64,000 nucleotides of DNA from Pseudomonas sp. GGS8 (lineage in GTDB: Bacteria > Pseudomonadota > Gammaproteobacteria > Pseudomonadales > Pseudomonadaceae), in assembly GCF_024168645.1 (NCBI RefSeq), contig NZ_JALJWF010000001.1:859001-923000 (forward strand). Reading direction: 5' to 3'. Every line of letters starts with the position of its first letter. Positions within the stretch are counted from its first letter, which is position 1. This document shows, one piece after another, positions 9,394 through 17,730 of the stretch. Position numbers and translations under genes: made by a program. Under the pieces are notes generated by a model that saw only the letters and a program-made list of their open reading frames with translations, was not told the DNA's origin and searched no databases.

Positions 9394-9440
9394 TACTATA
9401 TATATAGTTAAAAAATGAAAATGATTAAAAATGATTAAAA
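9394..9440 (-). promoter_or_regulatory. AT-rich control region with palindrome and tandem repeat
   Basis: It contains the 12-bp palindrome CTATATATATAG (9396-9407), which could serve as a -10 region for the minus-strand small ORF. It also contains two exact tandem copies of ATGATTAAAA (9421-9440) followed by a partial third. The direct repeats resemble AraC-type operator half sites in arrangement. Both roles are inferred. Confidence 0.35.
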
Positions 9441-9691
9441 ATGCACGATTCCAGTCACTCTTGCGTTTTTCTTGCGCGACGGCCGATGGCATGCGCCGCC
9501 TGCGGGAACGGGTCCGTGATTCACTCTCTGGATGACTTATCTACAGGAAGCGGGACAAACTGCGCATCAAGACCTGAAAAAAGAGTAGCCAACATTAAAG
9601 TGTATACGGGGGTGACTATATTTCTGATTCCAGCGCAAACATCCCTTCAGCCACGGCCCCTGCAGCCTCGACTTCCGGTTTAACGTGTAAG
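9441..9691. other. gene-free stretch
   Basis: A plus-strand frame of 80 codons is open here, but its product is Cys/Ser-rich low-order text with no ribosome site and no family. I see no supported feature before the direct repeat at 9692. Confidence 0.5.
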
Positions 9692-9796
9692 TTGTAGCTG
9701 GCATGCAGGTGATTGCTTAGGGTTGCGAGACAGTCCTTTAAGCATCCCGAAAGCCCCCATACATGGGGGCTTTCGCGTTTCTATGGCATGCATGAG
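9692..9796 (+). repeat. 105-bp direct repeat, left copy
   Basis: It runs from TTGTAGCTGGCATGCAGG to TATGGCATGCATGAG and recurs at 14819-14923 in the same orientation with a handful of changes. It includes a hairpin AAAGCCCCCAT / ATGGGGGCTTT (9750-9773) that looks like a terminator. The two copies flank the tautomerase/regulator block, and the right copy is followed by an integrase fragment, so they may be duplicated attachment-site DNA. Confidence 0.85.
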
Positions 9797-9984
9797 TGAG
9801 GGTCAGCCTCTCGACACACTGCTCGGAGCCACGCATGAAAGCGGATAAAACCCCTAGTGACAGGGCCTTTATCCGCGGATGAATTCACCCGAATGTGTCC
9901 GCTTTGGTTCGTGGACTCAACCGATAGATGAAGGGGGTTCGAACAGAATATTAATAAGAACACGTGCCTTTCGCTCTTCTCGAT

Positions 9985-10464
9985 TTAATACAACCTTACG
10001 CTTTCAGGAATGCCGCTCTCATGCTGAGTGAGGTGTCCATATCCTGCCGCTCGGGTGAAGTCGGCCAAATGCCAAACATCACCATTCGCCCCCCACGTTC
10101 CATCAATAACATCCTGAATCTGTATTGAGCTCAACAACTGGCGCAGATCGTCCGTTGCAAGGCTCGATTTTATTGCAGCATGCAATTCACGTACGTAGCG
10201 CTGACGCATCGGTGCATCAAGTACACCGGCAGGCACCTTGACGATGACAATGCATGGGACAACCCGCGCATGGGGATCCTGGCCTCCGCACAACCATTCA
10301 GCGGCCTGAACTTCCTCGATGAGCACCCAGCACAAAGCACGCTGCTGAGGGGCATCGCCCAGATGTTCATTAGCCATCGCTACGTCGCTCACGCTTCGAA
10401 GTAGTTGTTGGCGCTGGGTCTGATTGAAAGCTCCGGTAGGCACCTTGATCAGGATATTAGGCAT
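9985..10464 (-). CDS. tautomerase-superfamily protein with two fused repeats
   Basis: The 159-residue product begins M-P-N-I-L-I-K-V-P-T-G, so Pro becomes residue 1 after Met removal, as needed for 4-oxalocrotonate tautomerase chemistry. A second unit starts at about residue 70 with VPCIVIVKVPAGVLDAPMRQ, which echoes the first beta-strand and helix. This is the fused layout seen in malonate-semialdehyde decarboxylase and cis-CaaD-like members. The role could be tautomerisation, decarboxylation or dehalogenation. The substrate is unknown. It is divergent from the GlxA-type regulator, which probably controls it. Confidence 0.82.
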   Translation of the reverse strand: MPNILIKVPTGAFNQTQRQQLLRSVSDVAMANEHLGDAPQQRALCWVLIEEVQAAEWLCGGQDPHARVVPCIVIVKVPAGVLDAPMRQRYVRELHAAIKSSLATDDLRQLLSSIQIQDVIDGTWGANGDVWHLADFTRAAGYGHLTQHESGIPESVRLY

Positions 10465-10559
10465 GACGAAACCTCGTTGTTAACTGGAGGTACCATTTGG
10501 CCAGTTATCACGCCCCTCGAAAAGCGACCGATCCACCCTCTTTCGGGCATAATCGGACA

Positions 10560-11522
10560 ATGCATGACTTCACTGTTCTAGTCGTTCCCGGAGCGTTCGC
10601 CTCAAGTGTCGCGGCCACTCTGGATATCCTCTCCACCGCTGCAACACTTGCGCAGCGGCGAGGCCTTGCCGTGCCACGCTGGCGAGTGTGTGGACCACAG
10701 TCAGGACTGATTGCGCTTGGGCAAGGCATGCTACTGCAGGTCGACGAACTGACGACAGACGCAGAGGACCACTCCTGCTGGGTGATTCCGGGACTTGGTA
10801 TCAGCGATGTCGAGTCGCTGCTCAATCGTCTTGAGGAAGACTGGGTACTTCAGACGCTGCCAGCGCTGACGGCACATGTGAGCCAAGGCAAGGACATTGC
10901 AGCCTCATGCTCGGCGGTCTTTCTTCTACATGCCGCTGGATTGCTGGATGGTCGACAGGTTACGACCTCCTGGTGGCTCGCACCTCAGTTGTCAAGCATT
11001 GCACCTAAATGCCTTGTCGATCCAAATGTCATGGTTCTCTGCGACCCACCCTTTACGACTGCTGGCGCAGCCTTCGCGCAAACCGACCTGATGCTTCATC
11101 TGCTGCGCAGGCGCCTATCACCTGAACTTGCCGATTATGTGGGCAAGGCCCTTCTACTCGATGGCCGACAGTTGCAGTCCCCGTTCATCAACCCCGCGAT
11201 CATGGCCCAAGGCAATACGCTGGTAGCCAACCTCACCGCATATATAGAAGCACGGCTGCCCCATCCACCCAGCGTCCCGAGTCTTGCGGCGTACGTCGGC
11301 ATGTCCGAGCGAACGTTGTCCCGACATGTTCGAAAAGCGACCGGCCTTCCAACCCGACATTTGATCCAACGCGTACAGTTGAACAGGGCCCGCGTCCTAC
11401 TGGAAACCAGCAGGTTCTCCGTCGAATCTATCGCCGAGCAGGTGGGATACCAGGACGCCACGGCCCTACGGCGACTTATGCGCCGCCTGATGAATACATC
11501 CCCAAAACAGCTGCGTCAGTAA
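10560..11522 (+). CDS. GlxA-type transcriptional regulator (DJ-1/PfpI domain plus AraC HTH)
   Basis: A 320-residue protein. The N-terminal DJ-1/PfpI-like domain (about 1-180: FTVLVVPGAFASSVAATLDI, ASCSAVFLLHAAGLLDGR with the nucleophile-elbow Cys, TTSWW) is typical of this regulator group. The C-terminal AraC helix-turn-helix pair (about 235-318) includes SLAAYVGMSERTLSRHVRKA and FSVESIAEQVGYQDATALRR. I prefer ATG 10560 (MHDFTVLVVPG) to the in-frame TTG at 10497. It faces the fused tautomerase gene across a shared 95-bp promoter region. Confidence 0.9.
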   Translation: MHDFTVLVVPGAFASSVAATLDILSTAATLAQRRGLAVPRWRVCGPQSGLIALGQGMLLQVDELTTDAEDHSCWVIPGLGISDVESLLNRLEEDWVLQTLPALTAHVSQGKDIAASCSAVFLLHAAGLLDGRQVTTSWWLAPQLSSIAPKCLVDPNVMVLCDPPFTTAGAAFAQTDLMLHLLRRRLSPELADYVGKALLLDGRQLQSPFINPAIMAQGNTLVANLTAYIEARLPHPPSVPSLAAYVGMSERTLSRHVRKATGLPTRHLIQRVQLNRARVLLETSRFSVESIAEQVGYQDATALRRLMRRLMNTSPKQLRQ

Positions 11523-11673
11523 GTTCTATTCCTGAAGATCTCGCCCGCAGACAGCTCGTAGTAGAAGGATCACCATCGCCAAGGCGCTGAACCCGTGCTT
11601 ATTCTCGTGTGCCTGTCGACGCCATGAACGATGGCGATTCATAGGCTTGTAGCCCCTACAGCTGGGCGCCTGT

Positions 11674-12447
11674 TCAGCCAAGCACACTGCATTGAAATCC
11701 CGTATCGGAGCGACTGTTCGACTCAATCAGGTCCCAAGGCGCGTTACGCCATCGCTCAACAAGAAAATCGCTGAATACCGTCAGTCGCCGAGGCACCGGG
11801 TCGCGGCGTGCCCGGATCATGCTGATCTTCAAGGGTTGCGCCTCCCAATCCGGCAAAACCCGCAGCAACCGCCCATCGCGTAGTTCCTCGTGAATATCCC
11901 AAGTCTCGCGCAGCGAAATACCTGACCCAGCTAAGCACCACTCATGCAGCGCATCGCCACTGTCGCTGCAAAGGGTGCCACTGACCACAGTTGCTGCTTC
12001 TTGCTGCCCGTTGCGCAGCGGCCAAGTATTTTGCAACAACCCCGGATAGGCGAACACCAGGCAGTTGTGTTGCTCAAGATCAGCCGGCTGGTGCAAGATC
12101 TATACAGCGGTGATCTGGATTTAGCGATCCGCATGGGCGAACTGGCCGATTCACGATTGGTAGCGCGGCGAGTGGCTGATAACCGACGTCAAGCGAATGG
12201 TGCCGCTGAGTTCCTGGCTGCCCCCGGTTGCCAGTTCCTGTATTTCTTCTAACACCGTCAGGGCGACCCGTGCCCGCTCAGCGATGGCACAGCCTTCGTC
12301 CGTAATCCGGAAATTGCGGGTGTTACGCTCGAACAAGGTGGTACCCAACGCGTGTTCAAGACGGGCGATCTGCTTGCTCACCGTCTTGGGCGCGAGGTGC
12401 AGATCACGTGCGGCGGCGGAGAAGCTCACACGGTCTACTACCTGCAT
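11674..12447 (-). pseudogene. LysR-type regulator broken by an internal inverted segment
   Basis: On the minus strand, 12447-12151 codes for the HTH domain (MQVVDRVSFSAAARDLHLAP, ERNTRNFRITDEG) and 12096-11674 for the effector-domain second half (LHQPADLEQHNCLVFAYPG to DFLVERWRN). The expected middle part is not on this strand. Instead the plus strand at about 12105-12189 reads GDLDLAIRMGELADSRLVAR then RVADN, the classic LysR subdomain text. So about 85 bp was inverted in place, with loss of flanking codons. The gene cannot give a working protein. The flanking NADPH-FMN reductase is divergent and was probably its target. Confidence 0.85.
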
Positions 12448-12565
12448 TCGTTCGTACCGGAAAAATGGGAAAAAATGTCCATTGCAGCATTGCTATGCAG
12501 CAATGGTGCGTGAAGTCCGGCTCGTGCGAAACTTCACCGACTTACGAATCACGTACGGTGTTGAA

Positions 12566-13099
12566 ATGGTGCGTTTGCTTGCTATCTCGGGAAGTCTGCG
12601 TCAGGCCTCCTCCAACTCAATTTTGCTACGAGCAACTGAGCGTCTATGCCCCGAAGGGATATCGGTCGCGCATTACGAGGGCATCGGTGAATTGCCTCAC
12701 TTCAACCCGGACCTACTCGAGGATCCCCCCGAGGCAGTCATAGAGTTATGCTCAATTATCGGGCAGGCGGATGGGCTGTTGTTTTCATGCCCCGAGTACG
12801 CTCGAGGTATTCCCGGCTCATTCAAAAACATGCTCGATTGGCTCGTGAGCAATGAAGAGTTCCCAGGCAAGCCTGTCGCGCTTTTCAACGCTTCCCCCAG
12901 AGCCAGTCACGCACAAGCCGCATTGCGGCTGGTCTTAGAGACGATGTCAGCTCGCATCATCGAGGAAGCGTCAATTACTGTTAACCTCCTGTCCAACCGA
13001 TCGAGCGCCGAGAGTATTGCCACCGACCCGGTGATGGGCCCACTGATTGGTACTGCGCTCGGCGCTTTTAAACGACGCCTCGAAAATCAAAGCCTTTGA
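12566..13099 (+). CDS. NADPH-dependent FMN reductase family protein
   Basis: A flavodoxin-like 177-residue protein. MVRLLAISGSLRQASSNSIL is the phosphate-binding loop of the family (GSLR-x-S-x-N). FSCPEYARGIPGSFKNMLDW is the conserved PEYN/PEYA isoalloxazine loop. FNASPRASHAQAALR completes the fold. It likely reduces FMN, quinones or chromate-like acceptors with NAD(P)H. An alternative in-frame ATG lies at 12503, and neither start has a strong ribosome site. I chose 12566 from the family's N-terminus. It is divergent from the broken LysR gene. Confidence 0.85.
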   Translation: MVRLLAISGSLRQASSNSILLRATERLCPEGISVAHYEGIGELPHFNPDLLEDPPEAVIELCSIIGQADGLLFSCPEYARGIPGSFKNMLDWLVSNEEFPGKPVALFNASPRASHAQAALRLVLETMSARIIEEASITVNLLSNRSSAESIATDPVMGPLIGTALGAFKRRLENQSL

Positions 13100-13364
13100 T
13101 GCTCCAACACGGGTTTAACCCGATGGGTTGACTGAGTAAAACGACGCGATAAGCACTTGCCGAGCTTACTGGCTTATACATAGTCACTACCCTTTCCATT
13201 TCATAAACTCCGACTAAGAGGTCCGAATCGTCAGTGCCAGACAAAGCAGAGCTTATGCATCGGTTTCTCGGTGCCAATCCCTAAAGCAGTGCATGCACTG
13301 ACGTGCTAGGCAGAGTCGCAACGGCCCAGTGGTTCCATAGCTGCGCTGCTGGATGCTCGGAAGA

Positions 13365-14234
13365 TTAACTAAACTGGCTCGCAAGCATTTCCCGTACGGC
13401 ACCGACCAAGTGAGACTCGCCAGGACGAGGGGGCAACAGACTGAACTCAACATCCGGCAATACCGGTAAATGTTGCGCCGACCGGCAGACCTCCGCCCCC
13501 ATCGGTACAGCGGATGCATTCAGACAAGCGACACCCAACCCTGCCAATAACGCTGATTGCAGCCCCGCGACTCCGGACGCCGAATGCGCAACCACATAAG
13601 GCACCTCATGGGCCTCCAAGGTCTCTCTGGCAAGGCGCTGTAGACTGCATCCCTGCGGCAGAACCAAAAGTGGCAACGGAGTATTTTCCTCTAGCTCAGC
13701 CTCGAACCCCTCGACCGACACCCAACGCAACGCCTCTCGTCGAACCGGCAAGCCCTCAGGAAGGCTGCGCCCGTCGAGAATTCGCATTGAAAGGCCGATA
13801 TCGAATTCACCCGAATCCGCCCCGCTCTCGATTTGCATGCTCTTGCGTACCGACACATGCAGGCGAAGGTGCGGATAGCGTACTCGCAGTTTCTTCAGTA
13901 GGTCGGCGATCGAGCTGGGCAGAAAGTAATCGGTGATGGCGAGCCGCAACTCGCCGACAAAAGTCACACCACGCACGCTTTCAAGGGCACGATCACTCAA
14001 GGCAAGCATGTCTCGTGTATGTACCAATAAACGTTCGCCAGCCGGTGTCGGCCTTACGCCTTTTTTACCCCGCTCCAGCAACGTAACCCCGGTGAAGGCC
14101 TCGAGCTTGCGCAATTGCTCGCTTAACGCCGATTGCGACCGACACAACTTAGGCGCGGCCTCCGAGAGGCTGCCTGACTCCATCGCAACCGCGAAGGCTC
14201 GCAAAAGTTCTAGGTCAAAGGGGCGCATGCTCAT
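13365..14234 (-). CDS. LysR-type transcriptional regulator
   Basis: An intact 289-residue LTTR. The winged HTH is at 1-65 (FDLELLRAFAVAMESGSLSE, RSQSALSEQLRKLEAFTG, LLERGKKGVRPTPAGERLL). The effector domain is at about 90-285 (LRLAITDYFLPSSIADLLKK, FDIGLSMRIL, GVAGLQSALLAGLGVACLN). It is divergent from the single-domain tautomerase gene at 14337 across about 100 bp, so that gene is the likely target. Confidence 0.92.
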   Translation of the reverse strand: MSMRPFDLELLRAFAVAMESGSLSEAAPKLCRSQSALSEQLRKLEAFTGVTLLERGKKGVRPTPAGERLLVHTRDMLALSDRALESVRGVTFVGELRLAITDYFLPSSIADLLKKLRVRYPHLRLHVSVRKSMQIESGADSGEFDIGLSMRILDGRSLPEGLPVRREALRWVSVEGFEAELEENTPLPLLVLPQGCSLQRLARETLEAHEVPYVVAHSASGVAGLQSALLAGLGVACLNASAVPMGAEVCRSAQHLPVLPDVEFSLLPPRPGESHLVGAVREMLASQFS

Positions 14235-14336
14235 CCTGCTGTTTTTCCGAAGGATATGATCATATCTTCCGGCTTTTCAGCACTCAACTCACTCCTTACT
14301 CTGAGCCAGACATTAGCTTCCTACGAGGACTCCAAC

Positions 14337-14729
14337 ATGCCCGGCATCACACTCAAAATCTCTGGCCAACCTGACCTTGCACTAGTCCAGGGGATCGTCT
14401 CCCAGCTCACCGCGCTAACCTGTGATGTGCTGGAGAAACGCCCGGAGCAGACACTTGTGATCGTGCATTTCGTGCCTCATGAGCAGTGGTTCATCAACAG
14501 TTGCTCGCTGGCCGAACTTGGATACAACTCATTCCGCCTGGAGGTCACTATCACGGATGAGACGAACACCAAAGCGCAGAAAGCGCGCTTTCAACATGAG
14601 GCTTACGCGCTATTGGCCGGGGAAATCGGCAACCTGCACCCACACTCCAATATCCATGTCATCGATTGCAGGGCCAGTGCGTATGGATATGGCGGCCTGA
14701 GCCAAGAATATAAGCATCACCACCCCTGA
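14337..14729 (+). CDS. tautomerase-like protein (4-oxalocrotonate tautomerase superfamily)
   Basis: A 130-residue protein starting M-P-G-I-T-L-K-I-S-G, with the Pro that would be exposed as the catalytic base. The middle VIVHFVPHEQWFINSCSLAE and the strand FRLEVTITDETNTKAQK fit the family's second repeat. GAGG precedes ATG 14337. It is distinct from the fused tautomerase at 9985, and the two lie inside the pair of 105-bp repeats. The reaction is unknown. A small-molecule detoxification or degradation role is the usual context. Confidence 0.75.
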   Translation: MPGITLKISGQPDLALVQGIVSQLTALTCDVLEKRPEQTLVIVHFVPHEQWFINSCSLAELGYNSFRLEVTITDETNTKAQKARFQHEAYALLAGEIGNLHPHSNIHVIDCRASAYGYGGLSQEYKHHHP

Positions 14730-14818
14730 TACCAAAGCCACCAACACAGGGAATGACGCGTGACCGAAGGGTAGCCGGCATCGTCGAGGGTCTTGAACAG
14801 CCAGCACAGCATCTAAAT

Positions 14819-14923
14819 TTGTAGCTGGCATTGCAGGTGATTGCTTAGGGTTGCGAGACAGTCCTTTAATCATCCCGAAAGCCCCATATATGGGTGCTTT
14901 CGCGTTTCTATGGCATGCATGAG
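14819..14923 (+). repeat. 105-bp direct repeat, right copy
   Basis: Second copy of the repeat at 9692-9796, same orientation and length, with a few substitutions and compensating single-base indels. The hairpin arm is weakened here (AAGCCCCATATATGGGTGCTTT). Confidence 0.85.
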
Positions 14924-15030
14924 ATTGCAGCAGCATGCAGAAAAAACGACTACACCGGTGTATACGGTTCTTGGACAGCCCTCGATTAGGTGGATACGAT
15001 GGCAATTTTCCGGAAGGAGACAGTGCCTGG

Positions 15031-15150
15031 ATGCTTACGGACGCTCACTGCCGGGCTGCCAAGCCCAAAGCCAAGCTGTACCGCATCAACAATGCTAGAG
15101 GGCTTTACCTAGAGGTAATAGGAACCGTGGATTTCCACGGACCTCGATAG
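15031..15150 (+). pseudogene. 5' stub of a P4-type tyrosine integrase
   Basis: ATG 15031 opens MLTDAHCRAAKPKAKLYRIN then NARGLYLEV, the highly typical first 29 residues of P4/CP4-57-type integrases. AAGGAGA lies 10 bases upstream. After LEV the frame continues with 12 unrelated residues and stops. The arm-binding domain remainder and the whole catalytic domain (R...HxxR...Y) are absent, so about 93% of the gene was lost. It implies that an integrative element once sat here. Confidence 0.8.
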
Positions 15151-15153
15151 ACA

Positions 15154-15191
15154 CAAAATCCCCGTAATCACTCGCTGATACGGGGATTTTG
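15154..15191. terminator. perfect 13-bp hairpin, possible bidirectional terminator
   Basis: CAAAATCCCCGTA / TACGGGGATTTTG with a 12-nt loop, just after the integrase stub. The T-rich end of the stem could act as a terminator in either direction. It also marks the boundary between the wrecked region and the 15.3-31 kb cluster. Confidence 0.6.
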
Positions 15192-15300
15192 CATATTGGG
15201 ACCACCCCCCTCCTCCCTCCGCAGCCTGTCCGGCAACGCGGGAACGCTGCCCAGTTATGCAAGAATAGTTTTATTGGCAATCACTACAGGGATGAAGAGC

Positions 15301-15462
15301 ATGCCATTTCCTTTCGAACGTCGTCTGGTTTTGCTTGATGTTATTGCCATCAGATCCCAGATCATCGCTGGACTTGAACACCTGGAAAAACATACCTCAG
15401 GCTTGCCGCTCCAGGTCGCCAGCGTTTTCGTGCAGTGGGCACACAGGAATTTCAGCAAGTGA
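15301..15462 (+). CDS. small ORF coupled to the MocR regulator gene
   Basis: A 53-residue product (MPFPFERRLVLLDVIAIRSQ to QWAHRNFSK). CAGGGA lies about 9 bases before ATG 15301, and an in-frame ATG at 15292 is possible. Its stop overlaps the GTG at 15459 as GTGA, the arrangement of translational coupling. It looks like an amphipathic helical protein. No family is recognised. A leader or co-regulatory peptide for the regulator is a guess. Confidence 0.5.
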   Translation: MPFPFERRLVLLDVIAIRSQIIAGLEHLEKHTSGLPLQVASVFVQWAHRNFSK

Positions 15463-16859
15463 GCCTGCTTACAATCAAAGACGCCTCTTTCGCCTATCAG
15501 GCGGTGTACCGCTATCTGGTCGAGCTGATCGAAACCGCCAATTCGGAACGTGAACAGAAATTGCCGTCCTTGCGGCAACTGGCCCGGCGCCTGAATGTGT
15601 CGGTGTCGACGACCAAGTACGCCTATTCGCTTCTCGAAGACGAGGGACGGATCTATGCCAAACCCAAGTTCGGTTATTTCACCAAGGCGATGCCGGCCCC
15701 CTTATTGAACGAGGGCTCGCCCAATCTGCTGGACAACGTATTCTCCAACGCGCGCCAGCCGGGGATGCTGGCCCTTAGCAGTGACGCGCCGGCGATGTTG
15801 TTGTCGCTGGAAAACCCGTTGTTGATGATGGAGCGCGAATTGGCCCGGCAATACCCGCGTTCCCATGCGCCACTCTATCAGCCGTTCGGCGAGCCTGAGT
15901 TACGCGGCGCCCTGGCCGACCGCTACACCCGTTCCACCCACAGCTACTGGCAGGCCGAGCACGTGTTTATCGGCTCGGACCTGCGCAGTGTGCTGGAGTT
16001 GTCCCTCAGTGCCTTGAATCTGGGTGGCACTGTGGCGCTGGTGGAGTCGCCTTGCTCATGGGCGATCCTGCGTCAGTTGCAGGCAGCCAAGATTCGCGTG
16101 ATCGAAGTCCCGCTCGGCGAGGATGGACGCTTCGATCTGTCCACGCTCAGTGAGTTGCTCAGGCGTGAGCCCATCCGGCTGGCGGTGCTGTCGTCGACCG
16201 TGAATATTCCCCAAGGCAAGCTGATGCCGGCGCAGGATAAACAGCAAATCTGTCGCTGGCTGGCGGAGCGGGATGTCTGGCTGTTCGAAAACGACAGCTA
16301 CGGCGAGTTCTATTTCTCTCCCAAACCCGCGCGCTATCGCGATTTTGCCGATCCGGAAAAGCTGCTGGTGTTCTCAACCTTCGACAAGATCATCGGCTCG
16401 GAAGCGCCCTATGGTTATGTACTGTGTCGCCGACACGGGCCTCAGTTGCATCGGCTATTTCTGGAACGGGCATTTCGTCTGTCGCCGATCCGTCAGAAAG
16501 CGATCGCCAAACTCTTCAGCTCCAAGCGCATCGACCAGCATCTAATGGTGCTGCGGGCCATGCTGCTGGACCGGATGAAACGGATGGAGGCCTTGCTGGA
16601 GGCGCACGGCGATGGCCAGCTACGGGTTGTCGCCCCGCAAGGCGGAGCGACCTTCTGGCTCGAGGCCAGGCACTCGGTGGACATGCGGCGGGTGTTCGAG
16701 CGCTTGCTGGCCCAGCGCATCGTTATCGCCCCCGGGGAAATATTCAGCCAGCAGGGGGCCTGGCGGCATCACGTGCGCCTGAGCTACACCCTCGACTGGA
16801 GCAAGGATATTCCCCAGGCCCTGAAGAAACTGGCCCAGGCTATCAGCGAAGAGTCATAG
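15459..16859 (+). CDS. MocR/PdxR-type regulator (GntR HTH fused to aminotransferase-fold domain)
   Basis: A 466-residue protein. The N-terminal GntR-type winged helix (about 8-75) has YRYLVELIETANSEREQKLP, SLRQLARRLNVSVSTTKYAY and LLEDEGRIYAKPKFGYF. A fold-type I PLP domain (about 110-465) contains YQPFGEPELRGALADRY and SSTVNIPQGKLM; the PLP-lysine region is near DKIIGSEAPYGY (about residue 310). MocR proteins sense amino acids or PLP through the aminotransferase fold. I start at GTG 15459, with AGGA upstream and overlap with the small ORF; GTG 15435 is also in frame. It converges on the mutase/ligase operon and likely governs it. Confidence 0.88.
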   Translation: MSLLTIKDASFAYQAVYRYLVELIETANSEREQKLPSLRQLARRLNVSVSTTKYAYSLLEDEGRIYAKPKFGYFTKAMPAPLLNEGSPNLLDNVFSNARQPGMLALSSDAPAMLLSLENPLLMMERELARQYPRSHAPLYQPFGEPELRGALADRYTRSTHSYWQAEHVFIGSDLRSVLELSLSALNLGGTVALVESPCSWAILRQLQAAKIRVIEVPLGEDGRFDLSTLSELLRREPIRLAVLSSTVNIPQGKLMPAQDKQQICRWLAERDVWLFENDSYGEFYFSPKPARYRDFADPEKLLVFSTFDKIIGSEAPYGYVLCRRHGPQLHRLFLERAFRLSPIRQKAIAKLFSSKRIDQHLMVLRAMLLDRMKRMEALLEAHGDGQLRVVAPQGGATFWLEARHSVDMRRVFERLLAQRIVIAPGEIFSQQGAWRHHVRLSYTLDWSKDIPQALKKLAQAISEES

Positions 16860-16865
16860 CCATGC

Positions 16866-17681
16866 CTAGAGCCCATAGCAATGCCGCGATTCAGGGAAGC
16901 GGCCATCGCGCACCTCTTCGGCAAAACGCTCACAAGCGCCGCGAATCACCGCGCCGACATCAGCGTACTGCTTGACGAAGCGCGGCACCTGTTCACCGCC
17001 CAGACCCAGCACGTCCTCGGTCACCAGCACCTGGCCGTCGCAGGCCGGTGAGGCGCCAATGCCGATGGTGGGCATTTTCGAATCCAGGGTAATTTGCCGG
17101 GCCACGCCTTCAGCCACCCCCTCGAGCAGCAGACTGAAGGCCCCGGCTTCGAGGTTGGCCCGAGCGTCCTCGGCAATCATCGCACCGGCTTCGGCGGTCA
17201 GGCCCTGGGCCTTGAACCCTCCCATGACATTGACGAACTGCGGCATCAGCCCGACGTGGGCCATGACCGGAATGCCGCGTGCCACCAGAAACTCGACGGT
17301 ACCCGCCAGGGCCTTGTTGGCTTCCAGTTTGACGGCATCGCAACCGGTGCGCGCCAGGACCTGCGCGCAATTGCGAAAGGCCTGTTCGTTAGATTCCTGA
17401 TAGCTGCCGAAAGGCATGTCGGCGATGACGCAAGACAGGCGCGTGCTGTCGACCACGGCCCGGGTGTGTCCGATGATTTCTTCGAGCTGCATACTCAGCG
17501 TCGAGGCCCGACCGTAGCCGACCATAGCAGTAGAGTCACCGACCAGAATGAAATCGACGATTGGGTCTATCAACCTGGCAATAGAGCTGGAGTACGCCGT
17601 CAGGGATACGATTTTCTGTTGGCCCTTCATCGCGACCAGTTGCGGAACCGTCAATCGTTTAGTACGGGTATGAGCGCTCAT
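16866..17681 (-). CDS. PanB-like ketopantoate hydroxymethyltransferase homologue
   Basis: A 271-residue TIM barrel with PanB landmarks: [20 protein letters not shown] (metal-binding D near 49), [10 protein letters not shown] (D about 88), CDAVKLE (K118, E120), [11 protein letters not shown] and [17 protein letters not shown]. The canonical KLEGG is KLEAN here, and the first metal loop differs, so the oxo-acid substrate may not be 3-methyl-2-oxobutanoate. No panC or panD is nearby. It is the last gene of the mutase/ligase operon and probably a pathway-specific one-carbon transferase using methylene-tetrahydrofolate. The ATG at 17681 has AGGAAG upstream. Confidence 0.82.
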   Translation of the reverse strand: MSAHTRTKRLTVPQLVAMKGQQKIVSLTAYSSSIARLIDPIVDFILVGDSTAMVGYGRASTLSMQLEEIIGHTRAVVDSTRLSCVIADMPFGSYQESNEQAFRNCAQVLARTGCDAVKLEANKALAGTVEFLVARGIPVMAHVGLMPQFVNVMGGFKAQGLTAEAGAMIAEDARANLEAGAFSLLLEGVAEGVARQITLDSKMPTIGIGASPACDGQVLVTEDVLGLGGEQVPRFVKQYADVGAVIRGACERFAEEVRDGRFPESRHCYGL

Positions 17682-17730
17682 AAGTGTCTTCCTGTGATGA
17701 TTGAAAACCCCGGGGAGGGGGCGTCTGTCA

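Noticed and set aside
9930..9960. GGGGGTTCGAAC, a tRNA T-loop-like string
   Set aside because: No acceptor, D or anticodon arms could be folded around it.
14610..15005. Minus-strand frame opposite the tautomerase and the right repeat
   Set aside because: It runs through the direct repeat and the tautomerase gene; no recognisable protein.
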